A stretch of DNA of 64,000 nt from Pleomorphomonas sp. JP5 (GCF_023721815.1 NZ_JAMDLI010000008.1:705944-769943); one strand, 5' to 3'. Numbered from the stretch's first letter, positions 1 to 8,964 are shown. Made by a program: numbers and translations. The notes: generated from the letters alone by a model not told the origin.

Positions 1-139
1 TCCAGAGGATTGCGTCGGTGGGATCATCGCCTCGTCCGGCACGCACACCGCCCTCCCCTCTTCCCTTGGTCGCCTGTCATCGGCCTGTAACGATCGCCGT
101 CTATCGAAAGAGCCAAGACAGGACCAACTGCGGGGACGC
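1..139. other. Left-edge intergenic sequence
   Basis: No coding region on either strand is convincing here. The stretch should hold the promoter of the ABC operon that starts at 168. I see no clear -35/-10 pair, and cannot tell whether the first bases belong to a neighbouring gene cut by the window edge. Confidence 0.4.
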
Positions 140-155
140 TTGCACAGCTGTGCAA
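140..155. promoter_or_regulatory. Perfect 16-bp palindrome, probable LacI-family operator
   Basis: TTGCACAGCTGTGCAA is a perfect 16-bp inverted repeat, ending 12 bases before the start codon of the first ABC gene. Its length, symmetry and position fit a LacI-family operator, and the operon encodes a LacI-family protein at 4237-5289. That this regulator binds here is inferred. I did not notice a second copy in the window. Confidence 0.6.
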
Positions 156-167
156 CGCGCAAGATGA

Positions 168-1322
168 ATGAGCGACGACGCCTATCTCAACCTTCGAGAC
201 CTCGACGCCGGCTATGGCCGGACGCGGGTGCTCGAGGGTATCGACCTCTCTATCGGCAAGGGTGAGTTCGTTGCCCTTCTCGGCGCCTCGGGCTGCGGCA
301 AGACGACGCTGCTCCGCAGCATCGCCGGCTTTGCCCTGCCCAGCGCCGGCAGCATCCATGTCGGGAACCGCGACGTTACCCGTCTGCTGCCCGACAAGCG
401 GGGCATGGCCATGGTGTTCCAGTCCTACGCGCTCTGGCCACACATGACCGCCGCGCGCAACATCGGCTATGGCCTTCGCCTCAAGGGGTGGCGGCGCGAT
501 GCGATCGCCGCCCGTGTCGCCGAGATGGAGGCGCTGCTCGGTCTAGAAGGGCTTGGCGCTCGCAAGCCGTCGGAGCTGTCCGGCGGCCAGCGCCAGCGTG
601 TCGCGCTCGGCCGAGCCCTGGCGGTGGATCCGGACATCCTTCTGCTCGACGAGCCGCTGTCCAACCTCGACGCTCGCATCCGTCTGACGGTGCGTCACGA
701 GATCCGCGCCCTGCAGCAGCGGCTCGGCATCACGACCATTCACGTCACCCACGACCGCGAGGAGGCCATGGTGATGGCCGATCGCATCGTCATCCTCGAC
801 AAGGGTCACATCGCCCAACTCGGCACGCCGCAAGCGATCTACACTCGGCCGGCATCGGCCTTCGTCGCCGCCTTCATGGGCGCCGAGAATGTCGTCCATC
901 TCAACGCCACCTGCTCGGGCCACCGGGTCGACATCGCCGCCGGGCCGCTCAACAGGGCAGCCAGCCTGTTGCTGGACTGGCCGGCACCCCCCAGCGGCAG
1001 GCTCGAGGCACGATTCCGCTCCGAGCGGTTACATCTCCGACGCCTCGACGAGGTGCCCCAGGAAGATGCCAACGCCGTCGAGCTGATCGGCCGCGTCGAA
1101 GCCGTCGTCTACCCCGGCGGCGAGTGGCGCCACACCGTCCGCATCGGCGACGGCTCGGTACTCGTCGACGGTACCGAAGCCCTGGCTCCCGGCACCGAAG
1201 TGGTCGTCCGGGTCCCGACCAACGGCCTTTTTCTATTCGCCTCGCCGGTCGATGCGCCGACCGGCACCACGCCATCCGCAACCGACGCGCGTTCGCCGGT
1301 TCGGGAACGACTGACCGCCTGA
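168..1322 (+). CDS. ABC transporter ATP-binding protein (PotA/FbpC/UgpC class)
   Basis: This 384-residue cytoplasmic ATPase would power the importer encoded by the next three genes. Walker A (GASGCGKT) is at about residues 39-46, the Q-loop glutamine near 85, the signature LSGGQ at 137-141, Walker B (LLLDEP) at about 158-163 and the switch histidine near 195. A C-terminal part of about 140 residues matches the regulatory OB/TOBE region of this class. The ATG at 168 was preferred to an out-of-frame ATG at 164. The gene lies just after a palindrome at 140-155 and 36 bases before the binding-protein gene. The substrate cannot be read from the ATPase; phosphatase genes later in the operon point to a phosphorylated compound. 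Confidence 0.93.
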   Translation: MSDDAYLNLRDLDAGYGRTRVLEGIDLSIGKGEFVALLGASGCGKTTLLRSIAGFALPSAGSIHVGNRDVTRLLPDKRGMAMVFQSYALWPHMTAARNIGYGLRLKGWRRDAIAARVAEMEALLGLEGLGARKPSELSGGQRQRVALGRALAVDPDILLLDEPLSNLDARIRLTVRHEIRALQQRLGITTIHVTHDREEAMVMADRIVILDKGHIAQLGTPQAIYTRPASAFVAAFMGAENVVHLNATCSGHRVDIAAGPLNRAASLLLDWPAPPSGRLEARFRSERLHLRRLDEVPQEDANAVELIGRVEAVVYPGGEWRHTVRIGDGSVLVDGTEALAPGTEVVVRVPTNGLFLFASPVDAPTGTTPSATDARSPVRERLTA

Positions 1323-1358
1323 CAACCAGAATCCAACGATCGAAATCGGAGTCGCGTC

Positions 1359-2498
1359 ATGAACAAGCTGTTGCTCAACTCCACGGTGGCGCTCGCCATC
1401 CTCGCCTCGCCGGCCGCCGCCGCCGAGCTGACCGTGATCACCGCCGGCGACCAGAACATGGTCGACTACATCAACGATTACCTGGCCCCGCTGTTCGAGC
1501 AGCAGAACCCGGGCAACACCGTCCGCGCCGTCGGCACCGGTCCGGGCGACGCCGGCTCGCAGAAGATCCTCGAGCGCTTCGACGCCCAGGCCAAGGCCGA
1601 CGCCGCCACCTGGGACACCGACGTCGCCATCGTCCACGAGAAGTTTGCAGGCCCGATGGTCCAGGCTGGCTATCTCGAGGCCTATCGCGACAAGATCGCC
1701 ACCGGCAAGCTGGTGACGCGCGCCAACGCCGACAATGCCCTGGGCACGGACGTCAAGGGCTACGTCATGCCCATGTTCAACAGCCAGACCGCCATCGCCT
1801 ACAATCCGGCGCTCGTTCAGAACCCGCCCAAGAGCTACGCCGAGATCGCCGAGTGGGCGAAGGCCCATCCCGGCCAGTTCGGTTACAACGGCATCAAGGG
1901 CGGAGCCTCGGGAGTCAGCTTCGTGATGGGCTGGGTCTACGCCTTCTCGGGCAGCGATGCCAAGACGCTGATGTACGGCCCGTTCGACAAGGCCGAAGAA
2001 GCCAAGTGGGACGACGCGTTCGCCGGCCTCAAGGAGTTCACCAAGTCGGCCACGCTGACGCCGGGCAATGCCGGAACGCTGGACCTTCTGTCGCGCGGTG
2101 AGATCGCCCTCGGGCCGGTGTGGGTCGACATGTTCTACTCCTGGCAGGCTGACGGCCGCCTTCCGCCCGAGCTGAAGCTGGTGCTTCCCGCCCCCGGCAT
2201 GCCCGGTCAGCCGATGCACTACGTGATCCCGGCCAAGGCCCCGAACAAGGAACTTGCCGAGAAGTTCGTCGAACTCGCCACCTCGCCGAAGGTGCAGGCC
2301 GAGGGCATCGTCAAGAAGTTCAACTGGTACCCCGGAATCGACGCCGACAAGGTCAAGGCCGAACTCGACGACGCCACGTGGAACAAGCTGTTCGTCGACA
2401 TCACGCCGGCGGATCTGGCCGAGAAGGGCAAGCCTTTCCCGCTCGCCCCGTACAACACTGCCATTCTCGAGGCCTACGAGGCCAAGGTCGCCAACTGA
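1359..2498 (+). CDS. ABC transporter substrate-binding protein, family 1
   Basis: A 379-residue periplasmic binding protein with a classical signal peptide: a positive start, a hydrophobic core and cleavage probably after the AAAA run near residue 22. The length and the fold expected from the sequence fit the polyamine/iron/phosphonate/glycerol-phosphate type binding proteins that pair with PotA-class ATPases. A GGAG lies a suitable distance before the ATG. The gene is followed by a strong hairpin (2514-2538) and then by two permeases. Placed with an inositol-monophosphatase-like enzyme and a phosphodiesterase, it may bind a phosphodiester, but that is inference from context. Confidence 0.9.
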   Translation: MNKLLLNSTVALAILASPAAAAELTVITAGDQNMVDYINDYLAPLFEQQNPGNTVRAVGTGPGDAGSQKILERFDAQAKADAATWDTDVAIVHEKFAGPMVQAGYLEAYRDKIATGKLVTRANADNALGTDVKGYVMPMFNSQTAIAYNPALVQNPPKSYAEIAEWAKAHPGQFGYNGIKGGASGVSFVMGWVYAFSGSDAKTLMYGPFDKAEEAKWDDAFAGLKEFTKSATLTPGNAGTLDLLSRGEIALGPVWVDMFYSWQADGRLPPELKLVLPAPGMPGQPMHYVIPAKAPNKELAEKFVELATSPKVQAEGIVKKFNWYPGIDADKVKAELDDATWNKLFVDITPADLAEKGKPFPLAPYNTAILEAYEAKVAN

Positions 2499-2513
2499 GC
2501 GACCGATCCATGA

Positions 2514-2538
2514 GGGACCGCCCCACGGGGGCGGTCTC
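2514..2538 (+). promoter_or_regulatory. Intercistronic hairpin after binding-protein gene
   Basis: GACCGCCCC and GGGGCGGTC pair perfectly around a 3-base loop, and the stem extends by a G-T and a G-C pair. It sits 16 bases after the binding-protein stop codon. Such hairpins between a binding-protein gene and its permease genes usually protect the upstream mRNA or cause partial termination. Its place also argues that the permease starts at 2567 rather than at the ATG at 2510. Confidence 0.75.
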
Positions 2539-2566
2539 CTTCACCAAACGCTTTCCGGATAAGCCG

Positions 2567-3385
2567 ATGGCACGTCTTCTCGGTCCGTTGCTGGTCTCGC
2601 CGGCTCTGATCATCATCCTCCTTCTCTTCATGCTGCCGCTCGCCGCATCGGTGATTGGCGCGTTCGAAGTGGAAGGAGCCTATGGCCTCGGCAACTTCAC
2701 CAAAGCCTACGAGTTCTACACGCAGGACATCGTCTTCACGGCGGTGATCGTCGGCCTGTCGGCTCTCCTGACCGGTCTCCTCGCCATCGCCATCGGCGGT
2801 TATCTGACGCTGGGCGAGAATCCCACCGCCGTCGCCATTCTGCGCTGGCTCTATCGCTGGCCGATGTTCATTCCGTTCATCGTCGTCGGGCAGATCCTGC
2901 GCACCTTCCTGGCCAAAAGCGGTCTCTTCAACTCGACGCTCATCGCGCTCGGCCTCATCGACCCGCTGACCGCCACCAGCTATCTCGACTGGCGCGGGAT
3001 CGTCATCGCCTTCGTCTGGAAGCAGACGCCCTTCGTGGCGCTGATGGTGGCCGGCGCCATGGCCTCGCTCGATCGCGGCACCATCGAGGCGGCCCGCAAC
3101 CTCGGCGCTTCCCGCCTGCGCATCCTTGTCGAAATCATCGTGCCGCAGGTGACGACCACGCTGCTGGTCGGGCTCGTCCTGTCCTTCGTGACGATGATGG
3201 GCGTGCTGTCGGTCCCGTTGATGATCAACGCCCAGGCGCCGACCATGATCACCGCCGACATCGCCTTCCGTCTCAACACCTACCGCGACTACGGCGTCGC
3301 CAACGCGCTTGGCCTGATTTCGCTGGCCATCAGCGGCGTCGCGGCCTGGTTCTATCTCCGCGTCAACATGAGGCAGGGCCGATGA
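2567..3385 (+). CDS. ABC transporter permease 1
   Basis: A 272-residue inner-membrane subunit with about six hydrophobic segments, the first directly after the start (ALIIILLLFMLPLAA). The cytoplasmic EAA loop reads EAARNLGASRLRI, the docking site for the ATPase. An in-frame ATG at 2510 would put the preceding hairpin inside the coding sequence, so the ATG at 2567, with a weak GGA upstream, is preferred. The stop overlaps the start of the second permease by 4 bases, indicating translational coupling. Confidence 0.9.
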   Translation: MARLLGPLLVSPALIIILLLFMLPLAASVIGAFEVEGAYGLGNFTKAYEFYTQDIVFTAVIVGLSALLTGLLAIAIGGYLTLGENPTAVAILRWLYRWPMFIPFIVVGQILRTFLAKSGLFNSTLIALGLIDPLTATSYLDWRGIVIAFVWKQTPFVALMVAGAMASLDRGTIEAARNLGASRLRILVEIIVPQVTTTLLVGLVLSFVTMMGVLSVPLMINAQAPTMITADIAFRLNTYRDYGVANALGLISLAISGVAAWFYLRVNMRQGR

Positions 3386-4227
3386 GCGCCGTATTTGCCG
3401 CCCCTCGCGATTTCTCCTCCCTGCGCAACTTCCTTTGGTGGGTACCTCGCGCAGCCATTCTTGGCGCGCTGGCTTTCGTCATCTTCGGACCGCTTCTCAA
3501 CATGCTGGTCTGGACGGTGGCCGAACGCTGGTACTTTCCGCATACGCTGCCGATCGACTACGGCTTCAGCTACTGGGGCCGGGTGTTCTCACCGCGCGGC
3601 AACGCGTTGCAGTCGCTTGTCGCCTCGATCAGCATCGCACTGTTCACCGTCGCCGGTTCGCTGGCACTCGCCATCCCCGCCGGCTATGCGCTGGCGCGGT
3701 TGAAGCTGCCATTGAGAGGCATTGTGCTCCTCGCCTTCCTGCTGCCGCAGGCGTTTCCCAACCTGCCGGTCTATGTCAACATCGCGAGATTGTTCTACGA
3801 GATAGGCCTCAACGGCACGGTCCTCGGCGTCGTGCTGGTGCACGTGACGCATGGTCTCGTCTATGCCGTCTGGATTGCCTCGGCCGCGTTTTCCGCCGTC
3901 GACCGGGATCTTGAACTGGCCGCCCGCAACCTCGGCGCCTCCGGCCTCAAGGCTTTTGCCGACGTCACGCTGCCGCTGGCCGCCCCCGGCCTGATGGCCA
4001 GCGCGATCTTCGTTTTCCTGGAGTCGCTCGACGAGTTTACCGGCAGCTACTTCGTCGGTGCGCCAGACGTGACGACGCTTCCGCTCTTGCTCTACTCGGC
4101 GGGTGCCGGCGGCAACTATCAGATCGCTTCGATCACCGCGCTGCTGCTGCTCGTTCCGTCGATCGCCTTCATGCTGGTGGTGGAGAAATTCCTGCGGGCC
4201 GATGTGCTCGCCAAGGTCGGACAGTAG
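3382..4227 (+). CDS. ABC transporter permease 2
   Basis: A 281-residue inner-membrane protein with about six membrane segments and the EAA-like loop ELAARNLGASGLKAF. It is the partner of the permease at 2567-3385 and overlaps it by 4 bases. Together with the ATPase and binding protein it makes a complete importer. It is followed after 9 bases by the LacI regulator gene, so the regulator is probably transcribed with the transporter. Confidence 0.9.
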   Translation: MSAVFAAPRDFSSLRNFLWWVPRAAILGALAFVIFGPLLNMLVWTVAERWYFPHTLPIDYGFSYWGRVFSPRGNALQSLVASISIALFTVAGSLALAIPAGYALARLKLPLRGIVLLAFLLPQAFPNLPVYVNIARLFYEIGLNGTVLGVVLVHVTHGLVYAVWIASAAFSAVDRDLELAARNLGASGLKAFADVTLPLAAPGLMASAIFVFLESLDEFTGSYFVGAPDVTTLPLLLYSAGAGGNYQIASITALLLLVPSIAFMLVVEKFLRADVLAKVGQ

Positions 4228-4236
4228 GCTTTCGCC

Positions 4237-5289
4237 ATGACCGACGCGCTCAACGGCAAACCCCATCCCGCCCCGCGCTTCGTGAGCGCACGCGACGTCG
4301 CCGAACTCGCCGGCGTCTCGCGTTCGGCCGTCTCGCGCGCCTTTACGCCGGGCGCTTCCGTCGCGCCCGAAACGCGCGAAAAGATCATGGCCGCCGCCGC
4401 CCGCCTCGGCTATCAGGTCAACGACCTCGCCCGTGGGCTGCTCGCCAATCGCAGCCGCATCGTCGGTCTGGTTGCGACCAAGCCGGAGGTCGGCTTTCGC
4501 GCCCATCTGACGGCGGCGCTGGCCGCCGTGCTGATCCGTCGAGGCTCCGTCCCCGTGCTCATCAACGCCGGCGAGACGGATGAAGAGACCGAAGCCGCTC
4601 AGCGCACGCTGTTCGGCCACCGCGCCGAGGCCGTCATCGTCCTGTCGGGCTCGCCGCCCTCTTCTTTCATCGAGCTCGCCCGGTCGAACGGCCTGCCACT
4701 GGTCGCCATCGGGCGGGAGGCGACGGAAATCGACCTCATCCAGACCGACAATCCCGCCGCCGCGCGCGCGCTTGCCGGAGCCTTCATCGAGGCCGGACAC
4801 AAGCGCCTGGCCTTCGCCGGATCGGAGAGCGGCACGCCGGCCATCGTCGAGCGCGAGCAGGCCTTCGTTGCCGAGGCAACCCGCCACGGCGCCGACGTCG
4901 CCGTGGCGCGCGGCCCCGATACGGATTACGCGGGCGGCCTTCGGGCGGCGGAGCGCCTGTTCGCGGCGGCCGAGAGACCGAGCGCCGTGTTTGCCGTCAA
5001 CGATCTCGTCGCCTTTGCACTGATCGACCACCTGAAAGGCCGGCTCGGCCTGCGCATCCCCGAGGATGTGGCGGTGGTCGGGTTTGACGATCTGCCGGAG
5101 GCCGCCTGGCTCGGCTATCGCCTCACCACCTTCCGCCAAGACCCGCTTGATCTTGCCGAAAGGGCGGTGGCGCTCCTGGAGAGCCGCGCCGCCGACCCGT
5201 CCGCTGCGCCGGTGAGCCTGCGCATCGAAGCCCGGCTGATGATACGCGATACCTTCCGGCCGGTGGCCGATGGAGCACCCGCATCTTGA
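4237..5289 (+). CDS. LacI-family transcriptional regulator
   Basis: A 350-residue regulator. The DNA-binding helix-turn-helix is at about residues 19-38 (ARDVAELAGVSRSAVSRAF), followed by the hinge region and a periplasmic-binding-protein-like effector domain. It lies inside the importer operon, after the permeases and overlapping the next gene by 4 bases. It most likely controls the operon through the perfect palindrome at 140-155 and senses the imported compound or a breakdown product. The effector is unknown. Confidence 0.9.
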   Translation: MTDALNGKPHPAPRFVSARDVAELAGVSRSAVSRAFTPGASVAPETREKIMAAAARLGYQVNDLARGLLANRSRIVGLVATKPEVGFRAHLTAALAAVLIRRGSVPVLINAGETDEETEAAQRTLFGHRAEAVIVLSGSPPSSFIELARSNGLPLVAIGREATEIDLIQTDNPAAARALAGAFIEAGHKRLAFAGSESGTPAIVEREQAFVAEATRHGADVAVARGPDTDYAGGLRAAERLFAAAERPSAVFAVNDLVAFALIDHLKGRLGLRIPEDVAVVGFDDLPEAAWLGYRLTTFRQDPLDLAERAVALLESRAADPSAAPVSLRIEARLMIRDTFRPVADGAPAS

Positions 5290-6101
5290 ACACTCCCCAT
5301 GACGTTCGCGTCCGTCTTGATCTCGCCCGTGACCTCGTTGGTAAGGCCGGCCGGCTGGCGCTCGGGCACTTTGCCGACCGTGCCCATCTCGGAATCGACG
5401 CCAAGCTCAATGGACAGGACGTCGTGTCCGCCGCCGACCGAGCGGTCGAGACGCTGATCCGCTCGTCCGTGGCCTCGGCCTTTCCCGACGATGGCTTTCT
5501 GGGCGAGGAGTACGGTCTTCAGGAAGGCCGGTCCGGCTGGCGCTGGACCGTCGATCCGATCGACGGCACCAGTTGCTTCGTGCATGGCCTGCCAAGCTGG
5601 TGCATTTCCGTCGCGCTGTCGGATACCCATGAACAGACATGCTTCGGTCTGATCCTGGCGCCTGTGACGGGAGAACTCTACGAAGCCGTCTCGGGCGAAG
5701 GCGCTCGCCTCAACGGCCAGCCGATCCGCATCGATGAGCAGGCAAGCCTCCAAACCGGTCTCGTCGGCCTTGGCGCCAGTCATCGGGTGACAGCGACCGA
5801 CATATCTGAAGTGCTTCAGGCGCTGCTTGAGGTTGGCGGCATGTTCGTCCGCTCCGGATCCGGCGCGCTGTCGATCGCCGAGGTCGCTGCCGGACGCCTT
5901 TGCGCCTACTATGAGCCGCATATCAATGCCTGGGATTGTCTCGCCGCTCTGTTGATCGTTCGCGAGGCAGGCGGATTTACCGCCGAGTTCCCTGGCGAGG
6001 GACGCTCCCTTCTTCAAGGCGGCCCGGTTCTGGCCGCCGCGCCGCAGATCGCCGCACCGATCAACGAACTGATCGCCCATGCCCGCCAACGCACCTCCTG
6101 A
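5286..6101 (+). CDS. Inositol-monophosphatase-family phosphatase
   Basis: A 271-residue Mg-dependent, lithium-sensitive-type sugar phosphatase. The metal-binding motifs are visible: GEE at residues 73-75, DPIDGT at 90-95 and the C-terminal AWDCLAALLIVREAGG near residue 217. Members of the family hydrolyse inositol phosphates, fructose-1,6-bisphosphate, histidinol phosphate or PAPs. The start is a TTG at 5286 that overlaps the regulator stop codon; no ATG in frame fits as well. Next to a phosphodiesterase and an importer, it may remove the last phosphate from an imported compound. Confidence 0.85.
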   Translation: MNTPHDVRVRLDLARDLVGKAGRLALGHFADRAHLGIDAKLNGQDVVSAADRAVETLIRSSVASAFPDDGFLGEEYGLQEGRSGWRWTVDPIDGTSCFVHGLPSWCISVALSDTHEQTCFGLILAPVTGELYEAVSGEGARLNGQPIRIDEQASLQTGLVGLGASHRVTATDISEVLQALLEVGGMFVRSGSGALSIAEVAAGRLCAYYEPHINAWDCLAALLIVREAGGFTAEFPGEGRSLLQGGPVLAAAPQIAAPINELIAHARQRTS

Positions 6102-6111
6102 GGAGCTGAGC

Positions 6112-6867
6112 ATGAAACTGATCCAGGTCACCGATCCGCATCTGCGTGGGGATGGCCAGCCGATTTGCCGGCTGGACCCGGCTGCAAACCTCGCAAAGGC
6201 AGTCGCGGACATCAACCGCAATCATGCCGACGCTGATCTCGTCGTGTTCACCGGCGATCTCTCCGACGATGGTTCGCAAGCGTCCTATCGATTGCTCGCC
6301 GACCTTCTGGAGCCCTTGATTCCGCCGCCCCGCCTGATGCTCGGCAATCACGACAATCGCGGGGCCTTCCGCGCCGTGTTTCCGGACGCGCCGGCCGAGG
6401 ACGGTTTCGTTCAGTCGATCCTGGACGCACAGGCCGCCCGGCTCGTGTTCCTCGACACGCTCGACGAGGGCGCCGTCGCCGGCCGGCTCTGCGACCGCCG
6501 CCTTGCCTGGCTCGATCGGCAGTTGGGCGAAGCCGACAGTCCGGTCCTCATCTTCATGCACCACCCGCCGTTCGATATCGGCATGCAGCCGCTCGATGGC
6601 GTGAAGCTTGCCGATCCCCGGGCCTTCGCCGACGTTCTTGCCCGCCACGGCAAGGTCCGCCACATCTTCGCCGGGCATGTGCATCGCCTTTGCGGCGGCA
6701 CGTGGAACGGCATTGCCTTCAGCACCGGGCGCGGCACGAACCACCAGAGTGCGCCACTGTTCGGCTCCAAGGACTTCGCCCTCGGCTTCGAAACACCCGC
6801 CTACAACGTGATCCTCATCGACGGGCCGGACATTGTCGTTCACGCCCTGGAAGTCACGCAGGCCTGA
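6112..6867 (+). CDS. Calcineurin-like phosphodiesterase (GpdQ/CpdA type)
   Basis: A cytoplasmic binuclear metallophosphoesterase of about 251 residues. The ordered metal-ligand motifs are present: DPHLRG near the start, GDLSDDG, GNHD, the HHPP histidines and GHVHR. Close relatives cleave glycerophosphodiesters (GpdQ) or cyclic nucleotides (CpdA). GAGGAG at 6100-6105 favours the ATG at 6112 over the in-frame ATG at 6079, which overlaps the phosphatase gene. As last gene of the operon it would cleave an imported phosphodiester into an alcohol and a monoester that the neighbouring phosphatase could attack. The exact substrate is not shown. Confidence 0.85.
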   Translation: MKLIQVTDPHLRGDGQPICRLDPAANLAKAVADINRNHADADLVVFTGDLSDDGSQASYRLLADLLEPLIPPPRLMLGNHDNRGAFRAVFPDAPAEDGFVQSILDAQAARLVFLDTLDEGAVAGRLCDRRLAWLDRQLGEADSPVLIFMHHPPFDIGMQPLDGVKLADPRAFADVLARHGKVRHIFAGHVHRLCGGTWNGIAFSTGRGTNHQSAPLFGSKDFALGFETPAYNVILIDGPDIVVHALEVTQA

Positions 6868-6874
6868 GGCGGCG

Positions 6875-7792
6875 CTACTCCTCGGGCGACCAGTCGGGAC
6901 CGGTGCTGCGCATCCAGGGATAGGCGAAGCTCGCGAACTTCTCCGCGACCTCGGGGGCGCCCGGCCGCTGGCGCGCCACGGCGGCGATCAGGGCCTCGAT
7001 CAGCGAGAGAATCGCCGTATCGGATGGTGGATGCATGGAGTGATAGGCCGTCACGAATAGCGTCTGGTTGGCCAGTGGGACGAGCGGCGAGTCGAGAAAA
7101 TCGGTGATGGCCAGGATAGGGATGCCGGCCCGCTTCGCGTAGCGCGTCATGATGATGGTGTCGCGCATGTAGAGCGAGAAGGCGATCGGGATCAGCAAGT
7201 CGTTGGGGCCGTATTTGAACAGTTGGCGCGCCACGCCGACCATGCCGCCTCCGTTCTCCGGACTGCGCGTTGGGATGCCCGTCATTTCCAGTCCGCAAGC
7301 CAGCATTCCCGATAGCTGGGCGGCATTCTCGAACCCCAGCACGAACACTTTTTCGGCACGGGCGATCATGTCCACGGCCCGCTCGGTCGTAGCCGGATCG
7401 AGGGACCGAAGCGTCGCTTCGATATTGGCGATATCCTCCTTGAGGGATGCTTCCAGTACTTCGAAGGCGCTGCCCGCCTCGGCCCGATGCCGCTTCATCG
7501 CATCGACGGGCTCGAACAGCTTCTCAAACCCTCGAATGAGCTCGGCACGAAACTCGGCATAGCCGGAAAAGCCGATGAGACGGGCGAAGCGATTGGCCGT
7601 GGCAACCGACACGTCGGCTCCCACGACAGCCTCGTGAATGCTCATGCGCGCGACCTTGAGAGGCTCGGCCTTCACGAGATCGGCGAACCGCCTCACGGCT
7701 CCGGTCATCTGGTCGTACTTACCGGCAATGCGTTGGGCGACGACCGTGGTGTCCGGCAACCGCCCCAGAGGACTTGATTGAATTTGTGGCAT
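6875..7792 (-). CDS. RpiR/MurR-family transcriptional regulator
   Basis: A 305-residue regulator with an N-terminal HTH_6 domain (the segment VSVATANRFARLIGFSGYAE near residues 60-80 contains the recognition helix) and a C-terminal SIS sugar-isomerase-like domain that usually binds a phosphosugar. It is divergent from the NMT1-type importer at 7908-11299 and is its probable regulator. The effector cannot be read from sequence. Confidence 0.88.
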   Translation of the reverse strand: MPQIQSSPLGRLPDTTVVAQRIAGKYDQMTGAVRRFADLVKAEPLKVARMSIHEAVVGADVSVATANRFARLIGFSGYAEFRAELIRGFEKLFEPVDAMKRHRAEAGSAFEVLEASLKEDIANIEATLRSLDPATTERAVDMIARAEKVFVLGFENAAQLSGMLACGLEMTGIPTRSPENGGGMVGVARQLFKYGPNDLLIPIAFSLYMRDTIIMTRYAKRAGIPILAITDFLDSPLVPLANQTLFVTAYHSMHPPSDTAILSLIEALIAAVARQRPGAPEVAEKFASFAYPWMRSTGPDWSPEE

Positions 7793-7907
7793 GGCTGCCT
7801 TTTCATCGTGCTTGGAATTCTAGTAACATATGCTAGCCTCGGATGTAACAATAACTACAATCGAACATCGACCGCCAGCCCGTCAGATTGGAAAGGACGC
7901 CTCCTCG
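7793..7907. promoter_or_regulatory. Divergent promoter region rpiR / NMT1-type importer
   Basis: An AT-richer stretch of 115 bases holds both promoters. It contains CTAG-N9-CTAG at 7820-7836 and TGTA-N8-TACA at 7844-7859, either of which could serve as an RpiR operator. No thiamine-pyrophosphate riboswitch core was found, although the importer resembles HMP/thiamine-precursor transporters. Confidence 0.4.
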
Positions 7908-8942
7908 ATGCCTGTCGATCCCGTTTTCTCCCCGATGTTGAGCCGCCGCCAGCTCCTGCGCGCCTCGGCGGCCGCCGGCTTTGCCACCATGCTACCTGCC
8001 TCGCTGGCGTTTGCCGCCACACCGGTCAAGCTCGCCATGGGCTGGGTGCCCAATGTCGAGCATGCCGGCGTGTGGATCGCGTTGGAAAAGGGATACTTCG
8101 CCGCCGAGGGGGTCGATTTCAGCTACAGCCCGGGCGGGCCGAACGCACCCGATCCGTTGGTCGTACTGGAATCGGGCAAGGCCCAACTGGCCGCCAGCGA
8201 CTGGCTGCCCTTCATGGACGCCTACCAGAAGAACAACGATCTCGTCATCCTGGCTTCGGCCTTCCCGACCAGCCCGGCCGCCCTGCTGTCACTCGCCAAG
8301 AAGCCGGTACGCGAGCCCAAGGATCTGGTGGGCGCCCGTATTCTCGGCCAGGGGCCCGGCAACAAGACAGTGGTCGAGATCATCCTCCGCACCGCCGGGC
8401 TGCCGCTCGAATACACCATGGTCCCAACCGGCTTCTCGCCGGAGCCGCTGCTTGCCGGCGACGGCGACGCCTATTTCTGTTTTGCCACCAACCAGCCCAT
8501 CACCCTTGAGAAGATGGGGCTCGTCGAAGGCAAGGACTTCTTCGTCACATTGCAGGATACGCTCGGCTACAAGGCGCCGGGCGGCGTGCTGGTCGCCCAC
8601 AAGTCCTTCGTCAAGGAGAACCGCGCCGCCCTCGTCAACTACTTCAAGGCCTACATCAAGGGCTGGAAGGAGAACGCCATCGATCCGAAGGTGGCCGCCG
8701 AACTGACGGTGAACAAGTTCGGCGCCGACCTCGGTCTCGATATCGACCAGCAGATCCGCCAGAACGAGCTGCAGATACCGCTGACCACCGCCGCCGGCTC
8801 GGACAAGCTGTTCTGGTTCGACCCGGCTCTGGTCGACGGACCGATGGCGGAAGTTGCCCGCCTTTCGGGCCACAAGGACGTGCCTCCTGCCAAGGATCTC
8901 ATCGATCTCGGCCCGCTCGAAGAGGCGCTGGCCGCCACCTGA
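7908..8942 (+). CDS. ABC transporter substrate-binding protein, NMT1/THI5-SsuA type
   Basis: A 344-residue periplasmic binding protein. The N-terminus has a twin-arginine-like signal (LSRRQLLRASAAAGFA) followed by a hydrophobic stretch and an AFA-A cleavage site. The mature start (MGWVPNVEHAGVWIALEKGY) is typical of the NMT1/THI5-like family, whose members bind hydroxymethylpyrimidine, other pyrimidine or nucleobase-like compounds, or sulfonates. GAAAGGA upstream supports the ATG at 7908; a second ATG at 7935 is possible. Genes for a nucleoside deoxyribosyltransferase downstream favour a nucleobase-like ligand, which is inference. Confidence 0.88.
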   Translation: MPVDPVFSPMLSRRQLLRASAAAGFATMLPASLAFAATPVKLAMGWVPNVEHAGVWIALEKGYFAAEGVDFSYSPGGPNAPDPLVVLESGKAQLAASDWLPFMDAYQKNNDLVILASAFPTSPAALLSLAKKPVREPKDLVGARILGQGPGNKTVVEIILRTAGLPLEYTMVPTGFSPEPLLAGDGDAYFCFATNQPITLEKMGLVEGKDFFVTLQDTLGYKAPGGVLVAHKSFVKENRAALVNYFKAYIKGWKENAIDPKVAAELTVNKFGADLGLDIDQQIRQNELQIPLTTAAGSDKLFWFDPALVDGPMAEVARLSGHKDVPPAKDLIDLGPLEEALAAT

Positions 8943-8964
8943 AGACAGATCCTCAACACCGCCT

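Noticed and set aside
3589-5139. Open frame of 516 codons on the minus strand across permease and LacI genes
   Set aside because: It spans two genes that are both convincing on the other strand and has no recognisable fold.
7793-7907. Thiamine-pyrophosphate riboswitch upstream of the NMT1-type importer
   Set aside because: The conserved CUGAGA and ACCUGAUC-type blocks are absent from the region.
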